Shown: in pieces, positions 1 through 9,021 of the stretch
How the letters are laid out: every line of letters begins with the position of its first letter
Numbering within the stretch: the first letter of the stretch is position 1
DNA from: Chloroflexi bacterium ADurb.Bin180
GTDB lineage: Bacteria; Chloroflexota; Anaerolineae; UBA2200
NCBI GenBank assembly: GCA_002070215.1
Contig: MWCV01000002.1
Span: forward strand, 98,952-159,774
Direction: 5' to 3'
DNA: 60,823 nucleotides
The notes under the pieces: model-generated
The model's database searches: none
Seen by the model: only the letters and a program-made list of their open reading frames with translations
What the model was told of the DNA's origin: nothing
Position numbers and translations under genes: made by a program

Positions 1-1
1 G

Positions 2-1708
2 CACAAAGCTCGCTGTTCCGCGTCGGTTCAAGAAAAGAATGACCTGCTGCCTGGCCGCCAGCGTTGCTGCCATCGCGCGTTGCAGCGAGCGACTGAATGG
101 GCTGCGGTTTCCGGCCCGAAGCTCGGCTCTCAGGTCAACCACCTCGACTGGCGGCAGGCCTGTCTCGCGCGGTGCCGCAGGCGCGCCGACGTGCTCGCTC
201 TCTCCGCTGACAGGCATCGTACCTGCCCCCGCGGGACGGATCATGGGCTCGTGCCCTACCACACGATGGGGCAGACGCAGCAGCTTGAACTCGCCCCTCT
301 CGGCACGGTAGTAGGAGGTGACGTCAGGCGTCGCTGTACCGAGGACCACCGTTGCTCCCGTCAGTTCGCCCAGCTTGATCGCCACATCCCTGGCGTGGTA
401 GCAGGGCATCTCTTGCTGTTTGTAGGTCCATTCGTGTTCCTCATCCACTACCACCAACTTGGGGCGCAGCAGGGGGGCAAAGAGAGCCGAACGGGGCCCG
501 ATGACCACATCGGCTTCTCCTGCCCTGATGCGCCTCCATTCGTCGTAGCGTTCTCCAACCGCCAGCCGGCTGTGAAGCACGGCCAGGCGTTGACCAAATC
601 GTGCGGCAAAGCGGCGAATGGTTTGTGGTGTCAGCGAGATCTCCGGAACGAGCACGATTCCCTGCCCGCCTGCGGCCAGCACCTGCTCCAGCGCCCTCAG
701 GTAGAGCTCGGTCTTGCCGCTTCCGGTAACACCGTGCAAGAGAAAAACGGTCGAATCGACCCTCTGCAGCGCCTGATCGATCTCGTGCCAGGCGGCTTCC
801 TGGTCGGCGGTGAACTCGGGCCTCACCGAAGAAGCAAAGGCTCGCCCGGCCAACGGGTCGCGTCGGATCTCGCGCTCTTCCAGTCGGACCAGGCCACGCT
901 TCGCCAGCGCGCGGACCGCTGTCGCCGGATTTCCCGTGGCCTTGCTCAGGTCGCCCAGCGCCACCTGCACTGGGTAACCAGCGCTCGAGCCCAGCTCAAG
1001 CAGGTACGCCAGCAACCGTTTCTGTTGTGGTGCTTTCTCAAGCGCGGCGACGGCCTCGGGCTGAGGGGGCGCCTCGAGGCTGACCACTCGCTCCAGCTTG
1101 GGCTTGACTCCGGCCCTGCCAGCCAGGGGCTCTTTCCGCAGCAATCCCCGACGCACCAATCGGTCGACCCAGGCTCGCACGTCACCTGGCGCAAACCTTG
1201 CCGCAAGATGAGTGAGACGCGACGGTCCACGGCTACGAAGATAGTCTACCAGCCCCTGTTCGCCTGCACTCAGCGCTACTTCTGCGGTGGCCTCGTCGAG
1301 CAGGCTCACGCTCCACTCAGGCGTCCAGCTCAGCTCACGGGGAAACATGCTCCACGCCACACGATGCAGAGGGGTTCGGTAGTAGCCGGCGATCCAGCGC
1401 ATCAGTGCCAGTTGGTAGGGCCTGAGCACCGGCTCAGGATCGATGAGCGCGAGCAGGGGTTTCGTTCGCTCAACAGGAGAAGATTCCGCCCGGCCCAGTA
1501 CGATTCCAGGCAGCTCTCGTCGGCCGAAGGGAACCCACACCAGGTGCCCCGGCAGGACCTCCATTCCCTCCGGGATCTCATAGTGGAATCCTTGGAGGTG
1601 GGGGGACTGGTCAACCTCAGAGGCCGCCACCTCTCCCGTTCTCGCAGTGCTGCCACCGGGAGAGTGTACTACCACCTGGGCAAATTGCATCCCTGCTGCC
1701 ACGGTCAT
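2..1708 (-). CDS. priA: Primosomal protein N' (replication restart helicase PriA), 3' end cut by window edge
   Basis: PriA reloads the replicative helicase at stalled forks as a 3'-5' DNA helicase. The minus frame stays open from ATG at 1708 to the window edge, giving 569 codons; the missing part is the C-terminal helicase and zinc-binding region. Read by eye, the N-terminal DNA-binding region ends in a basic segment, followed by Walker A VTGSGKTELYL at about residues 313-323, the Walker B-type box VVVDEEHEW, then GTATPD and, at the very edge, QVILFLNRRG (start of helicase motif IV). The order of motifs is that of PriA. It is the last gene of the gmk - MEMO gene - priA series. The start has only a weak ribosome site (AGAG), so it could be a few codons off. 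No frame disruption was seen. Confidence 0.93.
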   Translation of the reverse strand, partial: MTVAAGMQFAQVVVHSPGGSTARTGEVAASEVDQSPHLQGFHYEIPEGMEVLPGHLVWVPFGRRELPGIVLGRAESSPVERTKPLLALIDPEPVLRPYQLALMRWIAGYYRTPLHRVAWSMFPRELSWTPEWSVSLLDEATAEVALSAGEQGLVDYLRSRGPSRLTHLAARFAPGDVRAWVDRLVRRGLLRKEPLAGRAGVKPKLERVVSLEAPPQPEAVAALEKAPQQKRLLAYLLELGSSAGYPVQVALGDLSKATGNPATAVRALAKRGLVRLEEREIRRDPLAGRAFASSVRPEFTADQEAAWHEIDQALQRVDSTVFLLHGVTGSGKTELYLRALEQVLAAGGQGIVLVPEISLTPQTIRRFAARFGQRLAVLHSRLAVGERYDEWRRIRAGEADVVIGPRSALFAPLLRPKLVVVDEEHEWTYKQQEMPCYHARDVAIKLGELTGATVVLGTATPDVTSYYRAERGEFKLLRLPHRVVGHEPMIRPAGAGTMPVSGESEHVGAPAAPRETGLPPVEVVDLRAELRAGNRSPFSRSLQRAMAATLAARQQVILFLNRRGTASFV

Positions 1709-1732
1709 CACGACTCTGTTCTTACAACGTGG

Positions 1733-2557
1733 TTACGATCGCATCAGAGCCGCTGCCGCGTAGCCCACCACGGAGCTCCGGTCGCCGGTGACATCGCCCG
1801 AGTTCATGTACTTGAGCAGCACTGCCCGGTCCGCTTTGAGCCTGAGGGCGGCGATCATCACCGCCATTACCGGGCCGGCGCCGCAGGCCTCGCCGCGGTC
1901 TGTTTCCACCGCATGAGCCAGCCCCTCAGCGTCGAGGGCCACGATATGCCTGACGATCTCCTGATCCAGGTGAACCGCGGCCTCGTAGCGATGAAAATGC
2001 GATAGGTCCGTGCTGGCGATCAGCAGCACCGGCTCGGTTCCAATCACCTCCGCCAGGGCCACACCCAGCTCAGCCGCCGACTGCTTGTCCTGGTTACCCA
2101 TCATGATCGGCGTCAGGCTGAACTCTCCCAGAGTGTGCTGCAGGAAGGGCAGTTGGATCTCCAGCGAGTGCTCCATATCCTCGCCGACGCTGTTGATCCG
2201 CTGTCGTACTGACAGAGCTTGCACCATCTCACGGTTCACGGGAACCAGCCCCAGCGGCGTCTCATAGTACGCCTTGTCTGTGACGGCCAGGGTGCCCACG
2301 TACATTCGATGGACCGGCGAAACCACAACCACCCGCTTGAACTGGCGTCCCTTCAACTGGGCGTAAGCGTACGCTGCCACCTGACCCGAATACATGTACC
2401 CCGCGTGGGGGACAATCAAACCAACCAGCTCACCCTGCAGCGGCTCTGTGTCTACTGCGGCCATAAAGCCATCCATCATGGCTCGCAGCTGCCGCGGTTC
2501 ACCGGGATACCATTGACCGGCAATCACCGAATGGCGTATGGTGCGTGCGTCGGGCAT
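1733..2557 (-). CDS. MEMO family protein (AmmeMemoRadiSam system protein B)
   Basis: This 274-residue protein belongs to the MEMO1 family, a fold related to class III extradiol dioxygenases. The bacterial members are often encoded near an AMMECR1-domain protein and a radical SAM protein; neither partner is in this window. Visible marks are the N-terminal IAGQWYPG, the VPHAGYMYSG box with its histidine, SPVHRMY, and ASTDLSHF with the second metal-site type histidine. The frame extends 17 codons further up, but the ATG at 2557 is chosen because it has an AGAGGAGAAG ribosome site just before it and sits 18 bases after the gmk stop. The longer version would overlap gmk. The biochemical role of the bacterial family is not settled. 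Confidence 0.88.
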   Translation of the reverse strand: MPDARTIRHSVIAGQWYPGEPRQLRAMMDGFMAAVDTEPLQGELVGLIVPHAGYMYSGQVAAYAYAQLKGRQFKRVVVVSPVHRMYVGTLAVTDKAYYETPLGLVPVNREMVQALSVRQRINSVGEDMEHSLEIQLPFLQHTLGEFSLTPIMMGNQDKQSAAELGVALAEVIGTEPVLLIASTDLSHFHRYEAAVHLDQEIVRHIVALDAEGLAHAVETDRGEACGAGPVMAVMIAALRLKADRAVLLKYMNSGDVTGDRSSVVGYAAAALMRS

Positions 2558-2574
2558 CAGCTCTTCTCCTCTGC

Positions 2575-3231
2575 TCACAACCGGACGACTCGCGGCCGGG
2601 TGCGACACCTCTCGGCGCGGATGATGGCAACCACGTCCTCGGCTGCGTGGTCCAGTTCACCCTCTCGATTCACCACCACATAGTCGAACTCGGGGATACG
2701 GCGCATCTCTTCGCGCATGGTGGCCAGCCGCCTCTCCAGCGCGGCAGGATCCTCTGTCTTGCGACGCTGCAGCCGATTCAACCATTCCTGCTCCGAACCG
2801 GCCACCAGAAAGACAAGTATGGCATCTGGCAGCAGCGCTTTGATGGTTGCCGCCCCCTGTACGTCCACTCGCATGATCACATCCTGACCGCTGGCCAACG
2901 CCCGCCGGGCATGCTCTCTCGGCACTCCTTTGTGCTCGCCGTACACGAGCGCATGCTCCAGCAGTTCTCCCCTCCGCTCCAGATCAAGGAACTCTTCGTC
3001 ACTGAGAAAATAATAGTCCTTGCCGTTCTGTTCGCCTTTGCGGGGCTTGCGCGTTGTGGCGGTCACCACAAAATGGAAAGGATAGCCCAGTTCTTTGAGC
3101 CGCTGAACCAGGGCATCCTTTCCCACCCCAGACGGTCCGGAAATGACCACCAGCATAGGGTTCTGCTGAGGTGTGCCATAGAAGCCGATGGGCGCGGCTG
3201 TCGAACTGCTCTTCTGGGGAGTGTCTGTCAT
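2575..3231 (-). CDS. gmk: Guanylate kinase
   Basis: Guanylate kinase phosphorylates GMP (and dGMP) with ATP to GDP in the cytoplasm. The P-loop GPSGVGKD is at residues 32-39, followed by the GMP-binding box TTRKPRKGEQNGKDYYF and the YGEHKGVPRE segment. With this start it has 218 residues, about 25 more than usual, and the extra N-terminus is low in complexity. ATG at 3156 (residue 26) would give a typical 193-residue enzyme. A TATAAC box lies directly upstream of the 3231 start (3233-3238), so if that is the -10 element the transcript would begin inside the first codons and the 3156 start would be the real one. Neither start has a convincing ribosome site. It is first in the gmk - MEMO gene - priA series. 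Confidence 0.93.
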   Translation of the reverse strand: MTDTPQKSSSTAAPIGFYGTPQQNPMLVVISGPSGVGKDALVQRLKELGYPFHFVVTATTRKPRKGEQNGKDYYFLSDEEFLDLERRGELLEHALVYGEHKGVPREHARRALASGQDVIMRVDVQGAATIKALLPDAILVFLVAGSEQEWLNRLQRRKTEDPAALERRLATMREEMRRIPEFDYVVVNREGELDHAAEDVVAIIRAERCRTRPRVVRL

Positions 3232-3281
3232 GTGTTATAATCCTGCTGGTCAGTCACTACCAAGATGGGAATTGGTCTGCT

Positions 3282-3668
3282 ATGCCTATTTACGAATACC
3301 GCTGTCAAAAATGCCACCGCCGCGTGACCATCTTTTACCGCAGCTTTGCTGAACTGGAGCGATCTCACCCGGTCTGCAGTCACTGCGGCCACGATCAGCT
3401 CGAGCGCCTGGTATCCTGCGTGGCCACCCTCAAGTCGGAGGACGCGCGGCTCGACAGCCTGGCCGATCCCACTGCTATGGGTGACCTGGACGAGAGCGAT
3501 CCCAAGAGCATTGGCCGCTGGATGAAAAAGATGTCTTCCGAGTCCGGCGAAGACCTGGGCGATGAGTTCCGAGAGGTCGTGGACCGTCTCGAATCAGGCC
3601 AGGCTCCGGAGGACATCGAATCGGCGATGCCGGGCCTCGCGCCTCCTTCGGCCGAGGACGCTGTCTAG
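3282..3668 (+). CDS. FmdB-type zinc ribbon protein
   Basis: A 128-residue protein with the N-terminal FmdB/CxxC zinc ribbon: MPIYEYRCQKC, with Cys8 and Cys11 paired with Cys32 and Cys35 (PVCSHCG). The remainder is acidic and probably disordered or helical. The family is thought to be regulatory, but its precise role here is unknown. The start at 3282 is chosen because it gives the invariant MPIYEY beginning; the frame extends farther upstream into gmk's promoter region without family resemblance. A TATAAT box at 3236-3241 could serve as its -10 element, though the -35 is poor. Its 3' end overlaps the end of the convergent c-di-AMP receptor gene by four bases. Confidence 0.85.
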   Translation: MPIYEYRCQKCHRRVTIFYRSFAELERSHPVCSHCGHDQLERLVSCVATLKSEDARLDSLADPTAMGDLDESDPKSIGRWMKKMSSESGEDLGDEFREVVDRLESGQAPEDIESAMPGLAPPSAEDAV

Positions 3669-3994
3669 TACTTTTCGCTTCTCGTCACATCCAGGACGAA
3701 CACGGTAGCCCCGCCCACCTGAACCTCGACCGGACGGGGAATGTAGAACTCGCCTGCCTCCGCGACAGGCGGCAGAGGACTCACCATCTGCGTCCTGGCA
3801 TGGCAGTTCTCCTGGATGACATCCAGTACCGGATCTACCTGGTCCTCAGCGGCTCCAATCAGCACCGTAGCGTTTCCCTCGCGCAGAAAGCCCCCTGTGG
3901 TGCTGATGAGGGTGCACCTGTGCCCCTTTTGCTCCAGCACACGGATGAGAGCTTCAGCATCGTCACTGTGTACGATGCCGACTATCAGTTTCAT
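3665..3994 (-). CDS. darA: Cyclic-di-AMP receptor (DarA/PstA-like, YaaQ family)
   Basis: A 109-residue PII-like protein of the cyclic-di-AMP receptor family. Characteristic elements are the N-terminal KLIVGIVHSDDA, the GGFLREGNATVLIG segment that forms the ligand-binding loops, and the C-terminal VGGATVFVLDV strand. In Firmicutes this family binds c-di-AMP as a trimer, and the gene commonly sits beside tmk, as here (stop of tmk and start of this gene abut at 3994/3995). No diadenylate cyclase is present in the window. The binding ability is inferred from family membership only. Confidence 0.88.
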   Translation of the reverse strand: MKLIVGIVHSDDAEALIRVLEQKGHRCTLISTTGGFLREGNATVLIGAAEDQVDPVLDVIQENCHARTQMVSPLPPVAEAGEFYIPRPVEVQVGGATVFVLDVTRSEKY

Positions 3995-4660
3995 CTAGCC
4001 GACCTCCTCTCCGGTATCCCGCGGTTGGCACCCTTTTGCCAGCAATCCTTTGATCTTGCGCCGGATAGAACGCTGCAACACCTCAACCGGCAACGTGGCA
4101 TCCAGGACAAACCAGCGCTCTGGCTCAGCCGCCGCCATAGCCAGATAGCCCTCTCTGGCACGGCGATGAAACTCGACCTCCTTCTGATCCATCCGGTTCC
4201 ACTCGCCCTGGCCTGCCTGGTAACCACGGGCCTTACGGCGCAGCCCCTCCTCCACCTCAATGTCAAGGTAGATGACCAGGTCCGGGCGAATCCCCCCCGT
4301 CGCAAAGGCAGTAATAGCCTTGAGCTTGTCCAGGTCGAATCTGTGTCCATAACCCTGGTAGGCCATGGTTGACTCAGCAAAACGGTCGCACAACACCATC
4401 TTACCACTGCGCAGCGCGGGCACAATGACCTCACCGGTAAGTTGTGCCCGCGACGCCGAGTAGAGCAGCACCTCGGCGCGCGGATCCATTGTCACATTGG
4501 CGGGATCGTGCAGCACCTGCCTGATCTGGTCCCCGATGTCCGTGCCCCCTGGCTCACGCAGCACCACAATAGGATAGCCGACCTTGAGCAGATAGCCCTG
4601 CAGGCTGTGCAATTGCGTGGTCTTGCCGCTGCCGTCCGGACCTTCGAAGGTGATGAACAT
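3995..4660 (-). CDS. tmk: Thymidylate kinase
   Basis: Phosphorylates dTMP to dTDP using ATP in the dTTP pathway. The 221-residue length is normal. The P-loop is GPDGSGKTT at residues 7-15, the DRF/Y-type box is LCDRFAESTMAYQGYG, and the lid region follows with several arginines. It lies 12 bases after the R3H ATPase stop and directly before the c-di-AMP receptor gene, so the three are probably co-transcribed. An in-frame ATG gives the standard MFITFEG beginning. Confidence 0.96.
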   Translation of the reverse strand: MFITFEGPDGSGKTTQLHSLQGYLLKVGYPIVVLREPGGTDIGDQIRQVLHDPANVTMDPRAEVLLYSASRAQLTGEVIVPALRSGKMVLCDRFAESTMAYQGYGHRFDLDKLKAITAFATGGIRPDLVIYLDIEVEEGLRRKARGYQAGQGEWNRMDQKEVEFHRRAREGYLAMAAAEPERWFVLDATLPVEVLQRSIRRKIKGLLAKGCQPRDTGEEVG

Positions 4661-4672
4661 CTTGTCTCTGGC

Positions 4673-6196
4673 CTATTGCCCCTGTTGTATGCGCACCCGC
4701 CGGTATGGCTCTTTGCCCTTGCTGTACGAGCTCAGCTTGGAGGCGCGCGCCAACTCATGCTGCTGACGCCGCACAAAAGCCTCCTGAGGTGCGAGCTCAA
4801 CCGATGACCTCTGGCCCCGCAGGATCAACTCGATCGCCTCCTGCGTCTCGCGCACGGCCAATGTAAGGGGATTGGCCGCTGACTCGAGCCCAAAGATGTC
4901 GGCCAGGCACTTTTCCATCTGCGTCGTAGTGTTGCTCCGCAGAACATAGACTGAAAGACCCGACCGCTCCGCGTCGGTGATCGTCTGCGGCCTCTTGCGG
5001 TAGTAGCTCTTGGAGGTCATGAGGATGTCCGCCTCGCCAACATCGTTGACCACCACCACCGGCAGATTCAGTGCCTTGCTGGCCTGACGCAGCCGCCCCA
5101 GACTGATTCCATAGGGAAACACTCTCAGCGTGCGCGACGGCCGCTCCTCTGCCGTGTCCCGCACTGCCGCTGCCTGCCGTGGCAGGTCGGCATGGGTCAC
5201 GGCCGTCTCCACGTGAATCTCACCGCTCTCGTCGCGCTGGCGCACCTCGGCCGGCGTGGTGCGACCGCGCAGCAAAGCGTCCACTGCCTCGGCCACATCG
5301 TGGCGCACCGCCAGTCGATCCCACTCTTGAATCTCCACCACAACCTCAAAGGTCGGGGGCGCCTTGCGTTCCAGCACCGATTTCTGCGTTCCTCGCCGGC
5401 GGGCCTCTTCATCGCTCAGGGTCACCGACTGTATGCCGCCGACCAGGTCCGAAAGCGTTGGATTCATCATCAAGTTGTCCAGCGTGTTGCCGTGAGCAGT
5501 CGCGACCAGTTGCACCCCGCGCTCGGCGATGGTCCGTGCCGCTTCTGCTTCGAGCTCGGTCCCCATCTCATCGATGACGATGACCTCGGGCATGTGGTTC
5601 TCGACGGCTTCGATCATCACCGCGTGTTGCATAACCGGCGTGGGCACCTGCATGCGTCGCGCACGGCCAATCGCCGGATGCGGGATGTCACCGTCGCCGC
5701 CGATCTCGTTTGAAGTGTCCACCACGATAACGCGCTTCTTCTCCGCCAGCACCCTGGCTATCTCGCGCAGCATTGTCGTCTTGCCCACACCAGGTCGGCC
5801 CAACAGCATGATGCTCTTGCCCGCCTCCACAATGTCCCGGATGATGTCGATGGTCCCATAGACGGCTCGTCCCACCCGGCAGGTCAGGCCAACAACCTTG
5901 CCCTGTCGGTTGCGGATACAGGAGATGCGGTGCAGCGTCCGCTCGATGCCAGCCCGATTGTCGGCACCAAATGTGCTGATGCGGCCTACGACGTGGTCGA
6001 TCTCTTCCTGAGTCACTTCGCTGTCGCTCAGCTCCACCTCGCCGTCGACAAAACGCGCATTGGGCTTGCGCCCCAGGTCAAGCACGATTTCGAGCAGGTC
6101 CTCACTGCGATTCACCGCCAACAGCGCTGCTGCTATCTGGCAGGGGAAGACCGCCACCAGCGCATCTAGATCATCAGCTATTACCAGTCTGGCCAA
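4673..6196 (-). CDS. AAA ATPase with C-terminal R3H domain (Ycf45/SpoIIIAA-like)
   Basis: A 507-residue single-strand nucleic-acid-binding ATPase of the Ycf45 type, known from cyanobacteria, plastids and some Firmicutes and Chloroflexota, with an ATPase domain related to SpoIIIAA. The N-terminal region ends in [12 protein letters not shown], followed by Walker [10 protein letters not shown] near residues 133-141 and Walker B VIVIDEMG near 205-212. The sensor-like segment [13 protein letters not shown] comes next. A linker domain and a C-terminal R3H motif (RRQQH near residue 475) complete it. The start is TTG at 6196 with an AGGAAGG ribosome site. The cellular role is not established. It stands immediately upstream of tmk and darA. 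Confidence 0.85.
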   Translation of the reverse strand: MARLVIADDLDALVAVFPCQIAAALLAVNRSEDLLEIVLDLGRKPNARFVDGEVELSDSEVTQEEIDHVVGRISTFGADNRAGIERTLHRISCIRNRQGKVVGLTCRVGRAVYGTIDIIRDIVEAGKSIMLLGRPGVGKTTMLREIARVLAEKKRVIVVDTSNEIGGDGDIPHPAIGRARRMQVPTPVMQHAVMIEAVENHMPEVIVIDEMGTELEAEAARTIAERGVQLVATAHGNTLDNLMMNPTLSDLVGGIQSVTLSDEEARRRGTQKSVLERKAPPTFEVVVEIQEWDRLAVRHDVAEAVDALLRGRTTPAEVRQRDESGEIHVETAVTHADLPRQAAAVRDTAEERPSRTLRVFPYGISLGRLRQASKALNLPVVVVNDVGEADILMTSKSYYRKRPQTITDAERSGLSVYVLRSNTTTQMEKCLADIFGLESAANPLTLAVRETQEAIELILRGQRSSVELAPQEAFVRRQQHELARASKLSSYSKGKEPYRRVRIQQGQ

Positions 6197-6233
6197 TTCG
6201 CCTTCCTCTCCGGTTTTGCCACCATCGGCGCCG

Positions 6234-7247
6234 CTACCTGACCCTTTCCAGAACCGCTCGTGCCGCCTGACTTTGGGAAGCAGTCGGCACTGCTCCAGCC
6301 CGCTTCTCCAGAGCTGGCACCACTCGCCGTCGCGTCTCGCTGACCTGCACTGTGGTGTGCTTGACGAGCAGCGACCGCTCTACCAGCGGCTCAAAACCAC
6401 ACTGGCCCAGGACCGTTGCCACGCCTCCTTCATAGTCTCGCACGGCGCAAAGCACCTTTCGGTCGCTCTTATCAGGGATACCGCCCAGCGCACAGCAAAC
6501 CAGTTCTGCTGCGCCCTCTCGTTCGTCCGGGCTGAGCATCAGGCGCAACCAGTAGGCGGAGCCGGCACTCGATACCGCTGCCCAGCCAGTGACCTCATCC
6601 TGACGCCCGGTAAGCACAAACTCGGCCTCAGCCTCGAGCAAGCCTGGCGGCCCTCGACCAGTGCCGTTCTCTCCAGATCCTTCCGCCTCGCGGACCAGCC
6701 TCGGCGCAACCCGGGCGTACAGGCGCTGAATGTCCCACTGGTCCTGAGCACGAGCCGCTCGCACCCTCTCGGCGACTGTACATTGCAGGGGGCGGTCTCC
6801 ACTCCGGAGCCACACCGAGTCACGACAGTACACAGCAAAGCTAGCCTGCCGCAGTACCTGCTCTTCAGCACCGTCCGGTTCTACGCAGGCAAACAGCTTT
6901 TGGATGTGATGCTCGCCGGCCGCAATGCAGAGGTGGAGAAGCAGCCGATACCACAGAGTGGGGGCATGCGGCTGATCCTGGATCTTCGGGGCAAGGCAGA
7001 CGACGCGCCAGGCGTTTGCGCCATGCTCACCCCTGGCCTGAACAAATCCCTGCCACGGAACTCCACCGTCGACTGCGTGAAGCACATAGGTGAACGTTCC
7101 GGACTGCCGCACAAAGTATCCGCGCAGGGCCTGATGCAGGGGGTTTGCTGACGAGCTATCACCCGGCGCCGCGGGGTCAAGAACAGTACAGCTTGCCGCG
7201 AGGTCACGCACCAGAAAAGTATGCCGCAGCCCAAATGGCGTGATCAA
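6234..7247 (-). CDS. Uncharacterised GNAT-like protein
   Basis: I do not recognise this 337-residue protein with certainty. Its pattern resembles two degenerate acetyltransferase-like halves: residues about 20-150, with the strand-helix run ending in [13 protein letters not shown], and residues about 160-300, with [27 protein letters not shown], which looks like the GNAT V/L-x2-CGF region. A clear acetyl-CoA loop (Q/RxxGxG/A) is not visible, so catalytic activity is doubtful. The start is TTG at 7247 after a GAGGTGAGGG site; a later start is possible. It precedes the R3H ATPase by 37 bases and is likely part of the same operon. Confidence 0.6.
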   Translation of the reverse strand: MITPFGLRHTFLVRDLAASCTVLDPAAPGDSSSANPLHQALRGYFVRQSGTFTYVLHAVDGGVPWQGFVQARGEHGANAWRVVCLAPKIQDQPHAPTLWYRLLLHLCIAAGEHHIQKLFACVEPDGAEEQVLRQASFAVYCRDSVWLRSGDRPLQCTVAERVRAARAQDQWDIQRLYARVAPRLVREAEGSGENGTGRGPPGLLEAEAEFVLTGRQDEVTGWAAVSSAGSAYWLRLMLSPDEREGAAELVCCALGGIPDKSDRKVLCAVRDYEGGVATVLGQCGFEPLVERSLLVKHTTVQVSETRRRVVPALEKRAGAVPTASQSQAARAVLERVR

Positions 7248-7381
7248 CCCTCACCTCATGCCAACGGGTCAAGAACCTGCTCTCAGGTCACGACTGCCCG
7301 TCAGAGACGGGCGGTCTGGCCGAGCTGCGCCGCACTCCAGCCATCTGCTCTGGAACGTCACGCCGAGACTCGACCGATTGG

Positions 7382-7984
7382 TTAATGCCCAGCCATGGAC
7401 AGAAAGTAGCGGTGGAAACGCGAATCGTCGGTCAGCTCCGGGTGGAAGGCCGTCGCCAGCAGACGACCCTGCCTGGCCGCGACGAAAGCCCCTCCATGCT
7501 CCGGAAGGACAGCCAGTGTCTCAACACTGCTGCCAACCCGGTCGATCAGAGGCGCACGGATAAAGATACCCCGAAACGGCTTGCCTCGCTCCGGCCCGCT
7601 GGCCACGCCATCCAGCACCGGGATGTTCAGGTCCACTTCAAAGCTCTCGGTCTGACGCCCGAAAGCATTTCGCCTGACCACGATATCCATCACACCGATG
7701 AGCGGTTGGCCGACTCCGACATCCTTCGCCAGCAGAATCATACCGGCGCATGTGCCCCAGACCGGGAAGCCTGTCTCTGCAAGGCCGCGAATCGCGTCCA
7801 CCAACCCATAAGCTACAGCCAGCTTGCCCACGGTGGTGCTCTCGCCGCCCGGGATGATCAGTGCATCCAGGCCTTCCAGTTCGGCTGCGCGCCGCACTTG
7901 AGGCGCCTCGACCCCAAGGCGCTCAAGCACCCGGCAGTGCTCAACGAACGCCCCTTGCAGCGCCAGAACACCGCAGCGAGTCAA
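7382..7984 (-). CDS. pdxT: Pyridoxal 5'-phosphate synthase glutaminase subunit
   Basis: PdxT hydrolyses glutamine and channels ammonia to PdxS for PLP synthesis. The class I amidotransferase triad is visible: nucleophile Cys in [11 protein letters not shown] and the His-Glu pair in FHPELT; the oxyanion segment PGGESTT is also present. The frame runs further upstream, but TTG at 7984 is chosen because it lies one base after the pdxS stop, has a GAGAGGG ribosome site, and gives the expected [13 protein letters not shown] beginning. Length is then 200 residues, normal for the family. It is translated just after pdxS and probably coupled to it. Confidence 0.93.
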   Translation of the reverse strand: MTRCGVLALQGAFVEHCRVLERLGVEAPQVRRAAELEGLDALIIPGGESTTVGKLAVAYGLVDAIRGLAETGFPVWGTCAGMILLAKDVGVGQPLIGVMDIVVRRNAFGRQTESFEVDLNIPVLDGVASGPERGKPFRGIFIRAPLIDRVGSSVETLAVLPEHGGAFVAARQGRLLATAFHPELTDDSRFHRYFLSMAGH

Positions 7985-7985
7985 A

Positions 7986-8876
7986 CTACCACCCTCTCGC
8001 GGCCAGCCGCTCCGCCTCTGGGATGCTACCGATCTCCAGACCGGGCATCGCCTCTCCCAGGCCTCGCGAAACATCAGCCAGGACCGCTGGATCTCTGAAA
8101 TGCGTGGTCGCCTTCACAATGGCCGCTGCTCGGCGCGCCGGGTCGGCAGACTTGAAGATGCCCGAGCCAACAAACACACCATCCACACCAAGCTGCATCA
8201 TCAGCGCCGCGTCGGCCGGCGTGGCAATGCCTCCCGCGGCAAAGTTCACCACGGGCAGCCGGCCAAGCCTGGCCACCTCGACGACCAGGTCATAAGGGGC
8301 GCCCATCTCCTTCGCCGCGGCCATCAGCTCCTCCGGGGCCATGCTTTGCAGGCGGCGGATGGCTCCCAGCACGGTGCGTGCATGCCGCACCGCCTCAACG
8401 ACGTTGCCCGTGCCTGCCTCGCCTTTGGTGCGCATCATCGCCGCGCCTTCACCGATGCGCCGCAGCGCTTCGCCGAGGTTGCGGCAACCGCACACAAAGG
8501 GCACCTTGAAGGCGTGCTTCTCGATGTGGTGCTCCTCATCGGCTGGCGTGAGCACTTCGCTTTCGTCGATATAGTCGACGCCGAGGGACTCGAGGATCTG
8601 CGCTTCGACAAAGTGCCCGATCCGGCACTTGGCCATTACCGGAATGGTCACCGCGTCCATAATCCGCTGAATCAACTCCGGGTCACTCATACGGGCAACC
8701 CCGCCCTGCGCCCTGATATCCGCCGGCACCCGCTCCAGAGCCATAACTGCACACGCCCCGGCGTCCTCCGCTATCCTGGCATGGTCAGGTGTGACGACAT
8801 CCATGATGACGCCGCCCTTGAGCATCTGCGCCAGGCCGCTCTTGACTGTCCAACTGCCTTTCTCGACCTCGGCCAT
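7986..8876 (-). CDS. pdxS: Pyridoxal 5'-phosphate synthase subunit PdxS
   Basis: PdxS builds PLP directly from ribose 5-phosphate, glyceraldehyde 3-phosphate and ammonia (the DXP-independent route). The 296-residue protein keeps the catalytic lysines in VKSG-type and [12 protein letters not shown] segments, [16 protein letters not shown] near the N-terminus, and the phosphate-binding [17 protein letters not shown] and [10 protein letters not shown] loops. The ATG at 8876 follows a GGAGGTGA ribosome site. The promoter on the minus strand is at 8928-8956. The operon pdxS-pdxT is complete. Confidence 0.97.
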   Translation of the reverse strand: MAEVEKGSWTVKSGLAQMLKGGVIMDVVTPDHARIAEDAGACAVMALERVPADIRAQGGVARMSDPELIQRIMDAVTIPVMAKCRIGHFVEAQILESLGVDYIDESEVLTPADEEHHIEKHAFKVPFVCGCRNLGEALRRIGEGAAMMRTKGEAGTGNVVEAVRHARTVLGAIRRLQSMAPEELMAAAKEMGAPYDLVVEVARLGRLPVVNFAAGGIATPADAALMMQLGVDGVFVGSGIFKSADPARRAAAIVKATTHFRDPAVLADVSRGLGEAMPGLEIGSIPEAERLAARGW

Positions 8877-8927
8877 CGTTCACCTCCACGAACCGCAGCC
8901 TTACCCTGGCCGCGCTGGTTTGTATCG

Positions 8928-8956
8928 ATTCTACCCCCGTTCGAGGCGATTGACAA
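8928..8956 (-). promoter_or_regulatory. Predicted sigma-70-type promoter of pdxST
   Basis: On the minus strand TTGTCA (-35, at 8951-8956) and TAGAAT (-10, at 8928-8933) are 17 bases apart. It is back to back with the promoter of the radical SAM gene; the two -35 boxes are 11 bases apart. Confidence 0.65.
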
Positions 8957-8967
8957 GTGTCAGCCAC

Positions 8968-8995
8968 TTGACAGGTAGCACATTTGTTCTATACT
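8968..8995 (+). promoter_or_regulatory. Predicted promoter of the radical SAM gene, with dyad in front
   Basis: TTGACA at 8968-8973 and TATACT at 8990-8995 are 16 bases apart. The expected transcript start near 9002 lies after the ATG at 8998, which therefore cannot be the start codon and supports the TTG at 9022. An inverted repeat CAAGTG-TCAGC-CACTTG (8954-8970) overlaps the -35 boxes of both divergent promoters and could bind a repressor. Confidence 0.7.
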
Positions 8996-9021
8996 GTATG
9001 AGCAGAAGGGAGGCTTCACCG

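Noticed and set aside
80-2005. A 641-codon open frame on the plus strand
   Set aside because: It lies opposite priA and the MEMO gene, whose minus-strand frames carry clear motifs; the plus translation has no recognisable domain and a composition typical of an antisense frame in G+C-rich DNA.
8998-9000. ATG as start of the radical SAM gene
   Set aside because: It lies 2 bases after the -10 box and so upstream of the expected transcript start; TTG at 9022 has the ribosome site and matches the family N-terminus.
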